Assembly (NCBI GenBank): GCA_002254845.1 | Contig: NKPT01000037.1 | Coordinates: 1 to 33,731, forward strand | Reading direction: 5' to 3' | Origin: Chloracidobacterium sp. CP2_5A | GTDB taxonomy: Bacteria; Acidobacteriota; Blastocatellia; Chloracidobacteriales; Chloracidobacteriaceae | Length of the DNA: 33,731 bases | Shown here: positions 1-9,047 of the stretch, piece after piece | Numbering within the stretch: the first letter of the stretch is position 1 | Layout: each line of letters starts with the position of its first letter | The notes under the pieces: model-generated | The model's input: only the letters and a program-made list of their open reading frames with translations | Databases searched by the model: none | What the model was told of the DNA's origin: nothing | Program-made: the position numbers and the translations under genes

Positions 1-36
1 GCTTGATGGTCAGCTTGATGGTCAGCTTGATGGTCA
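1..36. repeat. Three perfect tandem copies of a 12-bp unit at the window edge
   Basis: The unit gcttgatggtca is repeated three times without error (1-12, 13-24, 25-36) and may continue to the left of the window. Because 12 is a multiple of three, the repeat would be neutral in a reading frame. On the minus strand an ATG at 41-39, with a GGAAG-like sequence about six bases upstream, would open a frame coding for Met-Pro followed by repeated Asp-His-Gln-Ala. The repeat could therefore be the start of a divergent gene cut by the window edge, but too little is visible to call it. Confidence 0.85.
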
Positions 37-80
37 GGCATGGCGCGCTTCCGGCCCGCTTTGGGGAGATCACGTCAAGT

Positions 81-110
81 TTGACAGAAGTCGTCCGCAA
101 ACCATAGCAT
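81..110 (+). promoter_or_regulatory. Candidate sigma70-type promoter for the amino acid permease
   Basis: A perfect -35 hexamer TTGACA lies at 81-86 and a TAGCAT (four of six matches to the -10 consensus) at 105-110, with an 18-base spacer. The proposed start would fall about 35 bases before the permease ATG at 153. The -35 is convincing and the -10 is mediocre, so this is a sequence-based guess. Confidence 0.45.
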
Positions 111-152
111 CGGGCGGCTTTCCCAAAAACTTTCAAGGCGCCTTTCTGGAAC

Positions 153-1946
153 ATGTCCCTTCTCGCCCGTCTGTTCCGCGTCAAGTCGGTGGCTCGGATT
201 CAAGCTGATGCCGCGGCCGGCGGCGGAGACAGCGATGCCGGCGAAGCGCTGGCTAAAGAACTCACCGCATTTGACTTAACGGCGCTGGGCATTGCCGCCG
301 TGGTCGGGGCTGGAATTTTCTCGACGGTCGGCAACGCCGCCTACAGCGGCGGCCCGGCCGTATCGCTGCTTTTCATATTCACGGCCGTCGCCTGCGGCTT
401 TGCCGCGCTGTGTTACGCCGAGTTCGCCTCGATGATTCCCGTCGCCGGCTCGGCTTATACCTACGCTTACGCCAGCTTTGGCGAGCTTCTGGCCTGGATC
501 ATCGGCTGGGACCTGATCCTCGAATACGCCATCGGCAACATCGCGGTCGCCATTTCGTGGAGCGAGTACTTCTCAAACTTGCTCGCCGGCTGGGGTCTGC
601 CGATTCCGGCTTACTTTCGGATGGACTTTCTCACCGCCAAGCGCGGCTTTGACGCCGTGAGCGACTTGCTCCAACAGGGCAAAAGCCTTGAGCAAATCAG
701 CGCGCTGGAAGGATTCGCCGCGCAGGCGGTCGCCTATGAGGCGTGGCTCAACGCGCCGCGCCTGGGCAAGATTCCGATTGTCTGCAACCTGCCCGCGCTG
801 GGCATCGTGGCGCTCATCACGCTGCTGGTCTATGTCGGCATCCGCGAGTCCAAGCGCGTGTCAAACGCGATGGTGGTCTTCAAAGTGGCCGTCGTGCTGT
901 TTGTGATTGTCGTTGGCGCGTTTTATATCAAGCCGGAAAACTGGTCGCCCTTCGCGCCGAATGGCGCGGCCGGGGTGCTCAACGGCGTCGCGGCCGTTTT
1001 CTTCGCCTATATTGGGTTTGACGCCATTTCGACAACGGCCGAGGAATGCCGCGACGCGCAGCGCGATCTGCCGCGCGGGATCATCTATTCGCTCATCATT
1101 TGCACGGCGCTGTACGTGCTGGTCTCGCTCACGCTGACCGGCATGGTGCCATACACAAAGCTGCAAGTCGGCGACCCGATGGCCTTCGTCTTTGGGAAGG
1201 AGGGCGCGAGCCTGCCTATCGTCGAGCGCATCGTGGCCGTGAGCGCCGTCGTGGCGACCACCACCGTGCTGCTGGTTTTCCAAATCGGTCAGCCGCGCAT
1301 CTGGATGGCGATGTCGCGCGACGGGCTGCTTCCCAAGGTCTTTGCCCGCATACACCCGCGCTTCAAGACGCCGGGCTTCGCCACCATCGTGGCCGGCTTT
1401 GTGGTGGCGATTCCGTCCCTGTTTATGAACCTGACCGAAGTGACGGACCTCACCAGCATCGGCACGCTTTTCGCCTTCGCGCTGGTGTGCGGCGGCGTGC
1501 TCATTCTGGATCAGACCGCGCCGGCCGCTGAGCGGAAGTTTCGCGTGCCCTACGTCAATGCCAAGTATATCGTCCCGGCCGGCGCGGCTGTCGCGGCGCT
1601 GATCTTCGCGCTCTATCCGCCCGCGAACGCCGTGGCGCGCGAGTTTCTCACCGTCGCGCCGGCTCCAGGCGAAAGCTGGCTCGGCGCGGTTTCGCACAAG
1701 ATTCCGTTCGCGGTCTTCGCGCTGGGCGCGCTGGGGCTGACCGTCCTGTGTTTCCTCAAGAGCCTTTCGCTCATCCCGGTCTTGGGGTTGTTGATGTGCG
1801 GCTACTTGATGACGGAGTTGGGCGTCGTCAACTGGCTTCGTTTTTTGGGATGGCTGGCGGTCGGGCTCATCATCTACTTCAGCTATGGCTTCCGGCACAG
1901 CCGCCTCGCCGCCGAGACCGCCGCCGAAACCAAAGAGAACGCGTAA
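153..1946 (+). CDS. APC superfamily amino acid permease (cationic amino acid transporter-like)
   Basis: This 597-residue integral membrane protein belongs to the amino acid-polyamine-organocation superfamily and should carry amino acids across the inner membrane. The family signature GAGIF is at residues 52-56, following the Thr-Ala-Leu-Gly stretch of helix 1. A second conserved stretch, FFAYIGFDAIST followed by Thr-Ala-Glu-Glu, lies near the middle and is typical of the CAT/YfnA branch. About 12 or more hydrophobic helices are visible. A hydrophilic insert of roughly 60 residues (about 150-210) separates two early helices, and the C-terminus has extra helices, making the protein longer than the usual 450-500 residues. 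The ATG at 153 has only a weak ribosome site. The gene stands alone and converges on the DUF4350 gene. Substrate cannot be told from sequence; cationic amino acids are the best guess. Confidence 0.9.
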   Translation: MSLLARLFRVKSVARIQADAAAGGGDSDAGEALAKELTAFDLTALGIAAVVGAGIFSTVGNAAYSGGPAVSLLFIFTAVACGFAALCYAEFASMIPVAGSAYTYAYASFGELLAWIIGWDLILEYAIGNIAVAISWSEYFSNLLAGWGLPIPAYFRMDFLTAKRGFDAVSDLLQQGKSLEQISALEGFAAQAVAYEAWLNAPRLGKIPIVCNLPALGIVALITLLVYVGIRESKRVSNAMVVFKVAVVLFVIVVGAFYIKPENWSPFAPNGAAGVLNGVAAVFFAYIGFDAISTTAEECRDAQRDLPRGIIYSLIICTALYVLVSLTLTGMVPYTKLQVGDPMAFVFGKEGASLPIVERIVAVSAVVATTTVLLVFQIGQPRIWMAMSRDGLLPKVFARIHPRFKTPGFATIVAGFVVAIPSLFMNLTEVTDLTSIGTLFAFALVCGGVLILDQTAPAAERKFRVPYVNAKYIVPAGAAVAALIFALYPPANAVAREFLTVAPAPGESWLGAVSHKIPFAVFALGALGLTVLCFLKSLSLIPVLGLLMCGYLMTELGVVNWLRFLGWLAVGLIIYFSYGFRHSRLAAETAAETKENA

Positions 1947-1961
1947 TGTCCGGCGCTTTCG

Positions 1962-1992
1962 CCTTGAGCGACAACGCGACCTTGAGCGACAA
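1962..1992. repeat. 13-bp direct repeat between convergent genes
   Basis: The sequence ccttgagcgacaa occurs at 1962-1974 and again at 1980-1992, an 18-base period. It sits in the 48-base gap between the stop codons of the permease and the DUF4350 gene. No hairpin with a T-run is seen here. Confidence 0.8.
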
Positions 1993-1994
1993 GG

Positions 1995-3266
1995 CTACGC
2001 CGGGAGCAGGCTTTCCAGCTCGCGCAGACGCCGCGCCAGGCGGAGCAACTCGGCGTCCGTCGTCGGCGCGCCGTCCAGAATCGCCTGACAACGTTCCGTC
2101 AGCGCCCGCCATTCGCTGGACGGCCGCCCCGAGCGCTCTCCGGCAACCAAGCATAGTTCGGCAAGCGGCGCGGTCGTTGGCAGCCCAGTATAGCGGCACA
2201 GCCGCCGATGAAACCGCCGGTAGAGATTTTCCAGCGCCAGATCGCGGCTCTCGGCCACCCGTTGGATGCGGGCCATCGCCTCGACAAACTCCAGCGCGTT
2301 CACGCGCGACTTGACCGGCAGCCGGAGCGGTCGCCCGAAGCGTCGCCCCAGCGTATAAGCGACAAGGAGGCCGAGCGCGACCGTGTGCCAAACCATCCAC
2401 GGAATCGGCGTCCCCCGGAAATAGCCCAGCAAGCCCAGCAGACCGCCGTTCGTCGCCCGATAGCCGTGGTGGTAGTCGTCAAAAACGATGCGACCGCCGC
2501 TTTCGCCAAGAGCCAGGCGCGCTAGGTTCAAAACAAAGCGAGCGTTGTCGCCCTCCCCAATGCCGTTGTTGGCAATGACGTAGGGATCGCCGACGAAGAT
2601 GACCCGCCCCGCGCCGTAGCCAAGCTCCGCGACGGCGGGCGCGTCCTTGATGCCGGCCAGCGGCGCGAATCCCTTGAGCCAGACGGGATCGTTGAACCTG
2701 TCTTCATCAGCCGAATTGGGCGTTGTCGCCAGGCGAAGCGTCGCCGACGCGGCCTTTTCCGAGAAGGTCAGCCCGCTCACGCCCTGAAACAATCCGCTCG
2801 GCTGCCAGGGGACGACGCGCTGGGTCGGGGCTTTGCCAAACGCCGAGCCGCTGGTCTCGGTCGGCAAGGCGCCCGCTGGCAACAACTGGCGGCGGCCAAG
2901 CTCCAGCCCCCACCCGCGCTCAAACATAATGAACGTCCCGCCATCCGCCAGCCATCGCCGCAGGGCCCGAAGCTGTCGCGGGCGGGGCTTTTCGCGCGGC
3001 TCGATAAAAATGACGACGCGCGCGTCCTCGCTTTCCGCCAAGGCGCGGTAGTCCTGCTCCCAGCGGCCGACCCGCAGCCCTGACTCTTGCAGCAACAGGT
3101 AAGCCGCCATCGCGCCGTAGGCGCGGCCGGAGCGCGTTGACCGGTCGGCATACTCATCCGACTCCGCATCCGGTTCCGGCTTGACGTAAAACAGCAGGTT
3201 GAGCCCCAGCACGAGCAGAACGACCGAAATGACGACCAAACTGTTTTTGAAGGTATGGCGGCTCAT
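1995..3266 (-). CDS. DUF4350 domain-containing membrane protein
   Basis: The 423-residue product starts with a membrane anchor (about residues 9-28, SLVVISVVLLVLGLNLLFYV). It continues with an extracytoplasmic domain resembling DUF4350, including the stretch Ala-Tyr-Leu-Leu-Leu-Gln-Glu-Ser-Gly and a Gly-Gly-Thr-Phe turn typical of glutamine-amidotransferase-like folds. A second hydrophobic helix lies around residue 300 (HTVALGLLVAYTLG), and a basic cytoplasmic tail follows. The gene lies 30 bases downstream of the DUF4129 gene on the same strand. In many bacteria DUF4129 and DUF4350 genes sit with MoxR ATPase and DUF58 genes, but neither is present here. The biochemical role is unknown; a part in cell-envelope protein assembly is only an inference from those other contexts. 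Confidence 0.75.
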   Translation of the reverse strand: MSRHTFKNSLVVISVVLLVLGLNLLFYVKPEPDAESDEYADRSTRSGRAYGAMAAYLLLQESGLRVGRWEQDYRALAESEDARVVIFIEPREKPRPRQLRALRRWLADGGTFIMFERGWGLELGRRQLLPAGALPTETSGSAFGKAPTQRVVPWQPSGLFQGVSGLTFSEKAASATLRLATTPNSADEDRFNDPVWLKGFAPLAGIKDAPAVAELGYGAGRVIFVGDPYVIANNGIGEGDNARFVLNLARLALGESGGRIVFDDYHHGYRATNGGLLGLLGYFRGTPIPWMVWHTVALGLLVAYTLGRRFGRPLRLPVKSRVNALEFVEAMARIQRVAESRDLALENLYRRFHRRLCRYTGLPTTAPLAELCLVAGERSGRPSSEWRALTERCQAILDGAPTTDAELLRLARRLRELESLLPA

Positions 3267-3296
3267 GGGGCGGTCCCGCTCGCGGGGCGAGTCGTG

Positions 3297-4421
3297 CTAG
3301 GCGGTCGCGGGCAGCGCGGCCAGCGCTTCCCGGTAGCGGGCGAGGAATCGCTCGTAATCTTCGCGGCTGCCGTCCTGCCGGCCGTACCACAGGACATCAA
3401 AGCGGTCGGTCAAGTCGCGCAAGGGCAGATAGATGCGAGTTTGGGCGCGGACGGCGGCCAGGTATTCGCGGTTGGTCCAGGCCGGGTTGAGGCGGACCAC
3501 TTCGCGCTTGTCGAGCTCGTGCAGCAGGGCGATGTAAATCTTGCGCGCAGCTTGTCGCCAATCGCCCGACTCGGCCGCCGCGCGCGCCTGCGCCAACAAT
3601 TCGTCAGCGTCCATATCCAGGGGAACCGGCTCGCCAAGAATGACCCGCGCGCCGTCGTCGGCGGCAGCCTGTTGCCGCCGATGACGACCGACAAGCCAGA
3701 CCGCCGCGCCTATCAGCAGGATGACGATGGCCATCCACAACCCGAGCTGCATCCACTGATTCGACCACAAGCCGCTCTCGCCAATCGCTTTGACCGGCCG
3801 CGGCAGCTTGCGGAGAAGATTCTCCAGAATTTCAGCCAGCCACTCCCGAAGAACCTGAAACGGCGTTTTGGTCTTTTTGATCGGCTGGAACGCCTCGCGC
3901 GCGAGAATCGCTCGGATGTCGGCCGCCGCGCCCTCCGGCGGCGCGCCCAAGTGCTGCTGGATGATGACCAGCTGCGCGTCGAGCGCCCGCAGGCGCTCCC
4001 GCATTTCCGCGGCGCTCGCCGACTCGCACAGCTCGTCCAGCGCGGAACGAAGCGCCTGATTGTTCACGGCGCAAAAACCGGTCGGCGTCGCCACCGTGCA
4101 CCGCTCCGGCAGCAGCCGGCGCAGCTCCTCCCGCGCGGCGGGCGGCAAAACGTCGTCCATCCGCCAGGGCTCGTCCTCGGCGTAGTAGGGTTGGAGCGCC
4201 GCGCTGGCTTCGCTAAGCATCGCCTGCGCTCGCGCCATTTGCGCGCGATAGGCGTCAAGCGACAGCTCAGGCGGCGTTTCGGCGCGCGCGACGGCGGCGC
4301 TTCCCGCCCAGACGCACAGCGCCAGCCCCGTCAGGACCAGCTTCCCCAGCCGAGTCAGTCGGCGCGAAGCCGAGCGCGGCCAAACGCCTGCCGAGCCAAG
4401 CTGAGCCGCGTCAATACTCAT
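3297..4421 (-). CDS. DUF4129 domain-containing membrane protein
   Basis: The likely start is the ATG at 4421, which overlaps the 3' end of the dehydrogenase gene by 11 bases (ATGAGTATTGA), a sign of translational coupling. The open frame extends further upstream to 4508, but that part would lie inside the dehydrogenase gene. The 374-residue product has an N-terminal hydrophobic signal ([16 protein letters not shown] and on), an extracytoplasmic helical region, a transmembrane helix ([20 protein letters not shown]), and a C-terminal cytoplasmic domain. That domain has the DUF4129 pattern: Ala-rich TPR-like helices, then [11 protein letters not shown], then [11 protein letters not shown]. The function of this family is not established. 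It is paired with the DUF4350 protein downstream and probably works with it at the membrane. Confidence 0.75.
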   Translation of the reverse strand: MSIDAAQLGSAGVWPRSASRRLTRLGKLVLTGLALCVWAGSAAVARAETPPELSLDAYRAQMARAQAMLSEASAALQPYYAEDEPWRMDDVLPPAAREELRRLLPERCTVATPTGFCAVNNQALRSALDELCESASAAEMRERLRALDAQLVIIQQHLGAPPEGAAADIRAILAREAFQPIKKTKTPFQVLREWLAEILENLLRKLPRPVKAIGESGLWSNQWMQLGLWMAIVILLIGAAVWLVGRHRRQQAAADDGARVILGEPVPLDMDADELLAQARAAAESGDWRQAARKIYIALLHELDKREVVRLNPAWTNREYLAAVRAQTRIYLPLRDLTDRFDVLWYGRQDGSREDYERFLARYREALAALPATA

Positions 4422-5253
4422 AAAAGCCGCGTCCGGTTTTGCGTCCCAGCCAGCCCGCGGCGACATACTGCCGCAGAAGCGGGCAGGCGCGGTATTTCGG
4501 GTCGCCAAAGCCTTCGTAAAGAACGTCTAAAATCGCCAGGCACACATCGAGGCCAATGAAGTCGGCCAGCGTCAGCGGCCCCATCGGGTGATTCATGCCG
4601 AGCTTCATAATGCCGTCAATCGCCTCGCGGGTCGCCACCCCTTCATAGAGGGTAAAGACGGCTTCGTTAATCATCGGCATCAGAATTCGATTCGACACAA
4701 AGCCCGGAAAATCATTGGCCACCAGACAGGTCTTCCCTAGCTTCGCGCCTAACTCCAGCGTGTAACCGGCCGTGGCGTCGCTCGTCGCGCGCCCCCGAAT
4801 CACCTCGACCAGCGGCATGACCGGCACGGGATTCATAAAGTGCATGCCGATGACCTGCGCTGGACGCTGGGTGGCGGCAGCGATCCGCGTGATGGAAATC
4901 GAGGAAGTGTTTGTCGCCAGAATGGCTTCGGGGCGCGTCAGCGCGTCAAGCTCGCGGAAGAGCGCGGCCTTGGCGTCAAAGCTCTCAGTGATGGCCTCGA
5001 CGACGACTTCCGCTTCCGCGACCGCCGCAAGCTCGGTCACGGGGCGAATGCGCGCCAGAACTTCCTCTTTTTGAGCGAGCGTCAGGCGGTCTTTCCTCAC
5101 GTCGCGGTCGAGGCTGGCGCTGATGGTCGCCAGCCCGCGCTCAAGATATTCGGGCGCGACATCGCGCAAAATCACGGGAAAGCCGGCGCGAGCCGCGACT
5201 TGGGCAATGCCGCTGCCCATGGCGCCCGCGCCGATGACGGCAAAACTACCCAT
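4411..5253 (-). CDS. 3-hydroxyacyl-CoA (3-hydroxybutyryl-CoA) dehydrogenase
   Basis: This 280-residue enzyme oxidises (S)-3-hydroxyacyl-CoA to 3-ketoacyl-CoA with NAD(P)+, or runs in reverse, in fatty acid or butanoate metabolism. The N-terminal Rossmann motif GAGAMGSG is at residues 7-14. The active-site His lies in [13 protein letters not shown], and the C-terminal domain has [19 protein letters not shown] and [13 protein letters not shown], followed by the usual ending [11 protein letters not shown]. Length matches the short single-domain family (about 280). The ATG at 5253 is preferred over a GTG at 5262 because GCGAGG stands eight bases before the ATG but directly abuts the GTG. The stop codon is embedded in the start of the DUF4129 gene. 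Whether it serves beta-oxidation or short-chain metabolism cannot be told from this window. Confidence 0.9.
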   Translation of the reverse strand: MGSFAVIGAGAMGSGIAQVAARAGFPVILRDVAPEYLERGLATISASLDRDVRKDRLTLAQKEEVLARIRPVTELAAVAEAEVVVEAITESFDAKAALFRELDALTRPEAILATNTSSISITRIAAATQRPAQVIGMHFMNPVPVMPLVEVIRGRATSDATAGYTLELGAKLGKTCLVANDFPGFVSNRILMPMINEAVFTLYEGVATREAIDGIMKLGMNHPMGPLTLADFIGLDVCLAILDVLYEGFGDPKYRACPLLRQYVAAGWLGRKTGRGFYEY

Positions 5254-5312
5254 AGATGACACCTCGCAGTGGCTAGGGCCGGCGCTCAGCCGACAAAGCG
5301 ATGAGCAGTCGA

Positions 5313-5543
5313 TTAGTAGTAACGGTCGCGGCCATCATCATCGTCGTCATAGTCATCATCGTCATAGTCATCGTCGTCTTCCTCGTCATCCTCGTAGTCG
5401 GATTCGAGGTCAAGCTCGATGGGGTCAAGTCCGACCAGACGCAGAACCGCGCCGCACTCGTCGCACTCAATTGTGTCGCCTTTGTCGGCGTCTTCGTCCA
5501 CGTGGACTGTCGCTTTGCACTCAGGACAAGTTCCCTGGGGCAT
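5313..5543 (-). CDS. LysW-like zinc-ribbon protein with aspartate-rich tail
   Basis: The 76-residue product starts [15 protein letters not shown] and has two CxxC pairs (CPEC and CDEC), a zinc ribbon like that of LysW. It also shares the LysW-type stretch ending [10 protein letters not shown]. LysW is the carrier protein whose C-terminal Glu (in an EDWGE tail) holds the substrate amino group in lysine/arginine synthesis in Thermus and archaea. Here that ending is absent; instead there is a run of about 25 Asp/Glu/Tyr residues ending GRDRYY. The DNA of the tail (about 5322-5400) is a degenerate GAT/GAC trinucleotide repeat. The ATG at 5543 has AAAGGAG upstream; a longer frame to 5627 lacks support. 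The gene is 59 bases upstream of the dehydrogenase gene, same strand. A carrier role is unlikely without the terminal Glu; function unknown. Confidence 0.75.
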   Translation of the reverse strand: MPQGTCPECKATVHVDEDADKGDTIECDECGAVLRLVGLDPIELDLESDYEDDEEDDDDYDDDDYDDDDDGRDRYY

Positions 5544-5762
5544 GACTGTTCCGTCTCCTTTGGTCAGCAGGCAAAAGTTGTCGAGCTCGGCTGACACGAA
5601 CGTAAACCAGCCGGCAAAACGCTGCAAGCCGGCCTGTCGCGGGAAATCGCCTGCCCGTGGCGAGCGCTTGCGCCCGGCGCCGCTTGTCGGCGCGCTCCGC
5701 GGCCATTAGAGTCACCGCCTTGGCTCAGTTCATCTTTTGCGTTTCACAGCCCTCACGACGCC

Positions 5763-6740
5763 ATGTCTTCCGAAAAAGCCACGCAGGTCAAAACCCTTGA
5801 AGCCCAACTCGCGCAGCTTTCCTCCGCGCCGCACACGCCGGAGCAGGACGCGGAAATTCTCAAGCTGCAAGCGCGCGTTCGGGAGCTACAGCAGGAAATT
5901 CTCGGCGCTACGGATAGAAAAGGCGAGATGACGCCAATGGATCGGGTCAAGCTCGCCCGACATCCAGACCGTCCCTACGCCTTGGATTTCATTCACCTGC
6001 TGTTCACGGACTTCCATGAGCTGCACGGCGACCGGCGCTTCGCTGACGATCCGGCCATTGTCTGCGGCTTCGCTCGCTTTGAGGGCGAGCCGGCGCTTAT
6101 CGTCGGGCAGCAGAAAGCTAACTACCAGCAGCGCAAGATGGAGGACCGCAAGTATCGCAATTTTGGCATGCCCAAGCCGGAAGGCTATCGCAAGGCGATT
6201 CGGCTGATGCAAATGGCGGCGAAGTTTCGGCGGCCGATCATTTCGTTTATTGACACGCCGGGAGCCTATCCGGGCATTGAGGCGGAAGAGCGCGGGCAAG
6301 GCGAGGCAATTGCGCGCAACATCATCGAGATGATGCGGCTGGCGTCGCCGACGCTTGGCGTCATCATCGGCGAAGGCGGATCAGGCGGCGCGTTGGCCAT
6401 CGGGGCCTGCGACCGCATCATTATGCTCGAAAACACGGTTTACTCGGTTATTTCGCCGGAGGGCTGCGCCTCGATCCTGTGGCGCGACGCAAGCAAAGCC
6501 GACAAAGCCGCTGCCGCCATGAAAATCACGCCGGAGCCGCTCAAGGCGGCCGGCATTGTGGACGAAATCGTTCCCGAACCCGGCGAAGGCGCGCATACCG
6601 ACCACAAAGCGGCGGCCGATGCCCTGCGGCCCGTTTTGGTTAGGCATCTCAGGGAGCTAAGCGCCCTGTCGCCGGAAAAGCTTATCGAGCAACGTTACGC
6701 CCGTTATTGCCGACTTGGGGCTTTTGTTGAGGAAGCGTAG
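5763..6740 (+). CDS. Acetyl-CoA carboxylase carboxyltransferase subunit alpha
   Basis: AccA pairs with AccD to move the carboxyl group from carboxybiotin to acetyl-CoA, the first committed step of fatty acid synthesis. The 325-residue length is normal. The N-terminal helical segment (residues 1-55) is followed by the carboxyltransferase domain with RVKLARHPDRPYALDFI, FIDTPGAYPGIEAEERGQGE, the oxyanion-type loop GEGGSGGALAIG, and SPEGCASILWRDA. The ATG at 5763 has only a weak ribosome site. It is transcribed away from the LysW-like gene across a 219-base gap and converges on aroC. accD is not in the window. Confidence 0.95.
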   Translation: MSSEKATQVKTLEAQLAQLSSAPHTPEQDAEILKLQARVRELQQEILGATDRKGEMTPMDRVKLARHPDRPYALDFIHLLFTDFHELHGDRRFADDPAIVCGFARFEGEPALIVGQQKANYQQRKMEDRKYRNFGMPKPEGYRKAIRLMQMAAKFRRPIISFIDTPGAYPGIEAEERGQGEAIARNIIEMMRLASPTLGVIIGEGGSGGALAIGACDRIIMLENTVYSVISPEGCASILWRDASKADKAAAAMKITPEPLKAAGIVDEIVPEPGEGAHTDHKAAADALRPVLVRHLRELSALSPEKLIEQRYARYCRLGAFVEEA

Positions 6741-6741
6741 C

Positions 6742-6765
6742 GCGCTCAAAGCTAGCGCTCAAAGC
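6742..6765. repeat. 11-bp tandem duplication just after accA
   Basis: gcgctcaaagc occurs at 6742-6752 and 6755-6765 (13-base period), starting right after the accA stop codon and lying in the 62-base gap to the convergent aroC. The surrounding bases can form a GC-rich stem, but no clear T-run follows, so it is not called a terminator. Confidence 0.75.
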
Positions 6766-6802
6766 GAAAAGCGCGCCCGCTCGGCCTTGTCAATCGGCTT
6801 GG

Positions 6803-7990
6803 TCAGTACGCTGCCGTCTGCGCTCGGTAGCCCTCGACGTTGCGCTGCATTTCCGCAAGCGAGTCGCCGCCAAACTTTTCGCGCCAGGCCTGCGCCAACA
6901 CCAGCGCTGTCATCGCTTCGGCAATGACGCCCGCCGCCGGTACGGCCGTCGTGTCCGACCGCTCAAAAGCCGCCGCCTGAGCCTCTTTCGTCACGACATC
7001 CACGCTTTGAAGCGCGCGGCGCAAGGTTGAAATTGGCTTGAGGTGTCCGCGCAGGCGGAGTTCCTGTCCGTTGGTCATCCCGCCTTCGAGGCCGCCGGCG
7101 TGGTTGGTCGGGCGCGTGAACCGCTCGCCGTCATAATCAATTTCATCGTGCAACTGCGCGCCGGAGCGGCGGGCGACCGCCGCGCCATCCCCAATCTCGA
7201 CCGCTTTAACCGCCTGAATAGACATAATCGCCTGCGCGAGTCGCCCATCTAGCCGGAGGTCCCATTGCGTATGCGTCCCCAAGCCGACCGGCAGCCCCCG
7301 GACGACGACTTCAAAGGTCCCGCCTAGCGTATCGCCGCGCTCGCGGGCGGCATCCACGGCAGCCACCATCTCGGCCTCGACAGCGGGATCTATGCAGCGC
7401 AAAACAGCGCTGTCCTGCGCGGCCGCGATGCGCTCCCACGGGGCGCCCGTCAGCCTATCGTCAGCCGGAATGCCGCCCAGACAGGTGACGTGGCTGGCGA
7501 TTTCAACGCCAAACGCCGCAAGAAGCTGCCGCGCCAGCGCCCCTGCCGCCACCCGCGCCGCCGTTTCGCGCGCGCTGGCGCGCTCGAGAATGTCGCGGAG
7601 GTCATGCGTGGCGTACTTCAGCCCGCCCGCCAAATCGGCGTGCCCCGGACGCGGGCGCGTCAGCCGCCGCGACTTCTTCGGGTCGTCGGCAATGGCGTCC
7701 CACGCCGGCGTTGGCTGGCTGGCCATGACCGTCTGCCAGTTTTCGAAGTCGGCGTTGCGAATGAGGAGCGCGACCGGCGAGCCGAGCGTTCGCCCATGAC
7801 GGATGCCGGACAGCGCTTCAGCCGTATCCTGCTCGATTTTCATGCGCCCGCCGCGCCCGTAGCCAAGCTGGCGGCGGCGGAGCTGGGCATTGACGGCCGC
7901 CAGGTCAACCGTCAGCCCGGCAGGCAATCCCTCAACAATCGTGATTAGCGCCGGGCCGTGCGACTCGCCGGCCGTAACAAAGCGCAGCAT
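6803..7990 (-). CDS. Chorismate synthase
   Basis: AroC converts 5-enolpyruvylshikimate-3-phosphate to chorismate using reduced flavin, the last step of the shikimate pathway. The frame is open to 8083, but the protein clearly begins [12 protein letters not shown] at 7990, with GGAA upstream, giving 395 residues, the length of the longer bacterial form. Signatures seen are AGESHG near the N-terminus, [13 protein letters not shown], the flavin-binding region with [22 protein letters not shown], and [17 protein letters not shown]. The gene starts 13 bases after the stop codon of the YihY-family gene, so the two are probably co-transcribed. Confidence 0.95.
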   Translation of the reverse strand: MLRFVTAGESHGPALITIVEGLPAGLTVDLAAVNAQLRRRQLGYGRGGRMKIEQDTAEALSGIRHGRTLGSPVALLIRNADFENWQTVMASQPTPAWDAIADDPKKSRRLTRPRPGHADLAGGLKYATHDLRDILERASARETAARVAAGALARQLLAAFGVEIASHVTCLGGIPADDRLTGAPWERIAAAQDSAVLRCIDPAVEAEMVAAVDAARERGDTLGGTFEVVVRGLPVGLGTHTQWDLRLDGRLAQAIMSIQAVKAVEIGDGAAVARRSGAQLHDEIDYDGERFTRPTNHAGGLEGGMTNGQELRLRGHLKPISTLRRALQSVDVVTKEAQAAAFERSDTTAVPAAGVIAEAMTALVLAQAWREKFGGDSLAEMQRNVEGYRAQTAAY

Positions 7991-8003
7991 GACGAACTTC
8001 CTT

Positions 8004-9047
8004 TCACGCGGTTTCAGCTTGCTCGTTTCGCTTTGGGCGCGCGGCCCCGGACGCGGCGTCAAGCGCCGCCAAATTCGCGCCAAGCAAAAGCAGCAGCGAC
8101 GATATAAACGCCCACATCACGAGCGACACGGTGACATAGAAGGGGCCGTAAGTCTTGCGAAAATTGATCAGCGGCAGCAAAGCCACGAAGATGTAGTGGG
8201 CGACCTCCCAGAGAAGCCCAACCCATACCGCCATCGGCAGCACCCGCCGCGCCGCCGGGCGCTCGCTCGGCAAGACCATATAAAGCCCGAACAGCATGCC
8301 GATGGCGATGGGCAGCGACAAAGCCTTGGCGACGACAAGCGCCGCGAGCGAGGCGGCGCGCGCGCCGCCAACGCTGCCGATGGTCTGCGTTGCCAGCCAC
8401 TGCAAGCCCGCCGTCAGCGCGACGATGGCGAGAAAGCCAGCGCCGCACGCCGGCACCAGCGCCATGGCCAGCAACTGGCTCTTCCAGCCGCTGCGGGGGC
8501 GCTTGACCCGCCAGGCGCGGTTGAGGGCTAGCTCCAGCGGCGTGAAAATGCCCGCGCTCGTGAATATCAGCGCCACAACCGAAAACAGGGCGACGCCCCG
8601 GCTGGCGTGCTCGTCTAGCGCCACGCGCAGGTTGCGGACGATGAAATCCTCCGCAACTGGCAAATACGCCGCCTTCAAAAGGAAAAATGTCGTTTCCACT
8701 CCGGCGCTCCAATGCAGCAGCTCCCGGCAGGTCAAAAGCGTCAAGAGCAGGAAAGGATAGAACGCGAGCAGCGCGTTGAAGGCAATCGCCGAAGCGAAGA
8801 CGTACACCTCATTGCTCGCCAAGTCGGCGATAGCCGGAAAGATGCGGCGGGCCGTCAGCCCAATGCGGTAGAAAAAGTCAAGCTGGGCCGGCGTTGCCGC
8901 GGGTGACAACTGAGCTGGCGCGGGATGGGCGTGCAAGTCGGCGGGCATGGCGCATCGGGCGATCGGCAATCGCGGACCAGGTTGCCGCGGTTCGCTAGGT
9001 TGCCGGAGTTCGGGCGGGCGTTCAAGTCGCGCCGCCATGCTCGCCAT
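8004..9047 (-). CDS. YihY/BrkB-family inner membrane protein
   Basis: This protein of about 347 residues matches the YihY/UPF0761 family (once misnamed ribonuclease BN). After a hydrophilic, proline-rich N-terminus of roughly 60 residues come six hydrophobic helices. Family stretches include [40 protein letters not shown] followed by [15 protein letters not shown], and the final helix region with [20 protein letters not shown]. Role and substrate of the family are unsettled; envelope transport has been proposed. The start is uncertain: TTG at 9068, ATG at 9047, 9038 or 8948 are all in frame, and none has a strong ribosome site. It is the first gene of a likely two-gene unit with aroC. Confidence 0.8.
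   Translation of the reverse strand: MASMAARLERPPELRQPSEPRQPGPRLPIARCAMPADLHAHPAPAQLSPAATPAQLDFFYRIGLTARRIFPAIADLASNEVYVFASAIAFNALLAFYPFLLLTLLTCRELLHWSAGVETTFFLLKAAYLPVAEDFIVRNLRVALDEHASRGVALFSVVALIFTSAGIFTPLELALNRAWRVKRPRSGWKSQLLAMALVPACGAGFLAIVALTAGLQWLATQTIGSVGGARAASLAALVVAKALSLPIAIGMLFGLYMVLPSERPAARRVLPMAVWVGLLWEVAHYIFVALLPLINFRKTYGPFYVTVSLVMWAFISSLLLLLGANLAALDAASGAARPKRNEQAETA

Noticed and set aside
1-36. Tandem repeat considered as a CRISPR fragment
   Set aside because: Units are 12 bp with no spacers between them, and no cas genes are nearby.
861-1898. 345-codon minus-strand open frame within the permease gene
   Set aside because: Antisense to a clear membrane transporter; composition is Arg/Asp/Gln-rich without any family features.
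3255-4559. 434-codon plus-strand open frame opposite the DUF4129 gene
   Set aside because: Antisense shadow; the minus-strand frame has a signal peptide, a transmembrane helix and a recognisable domain.
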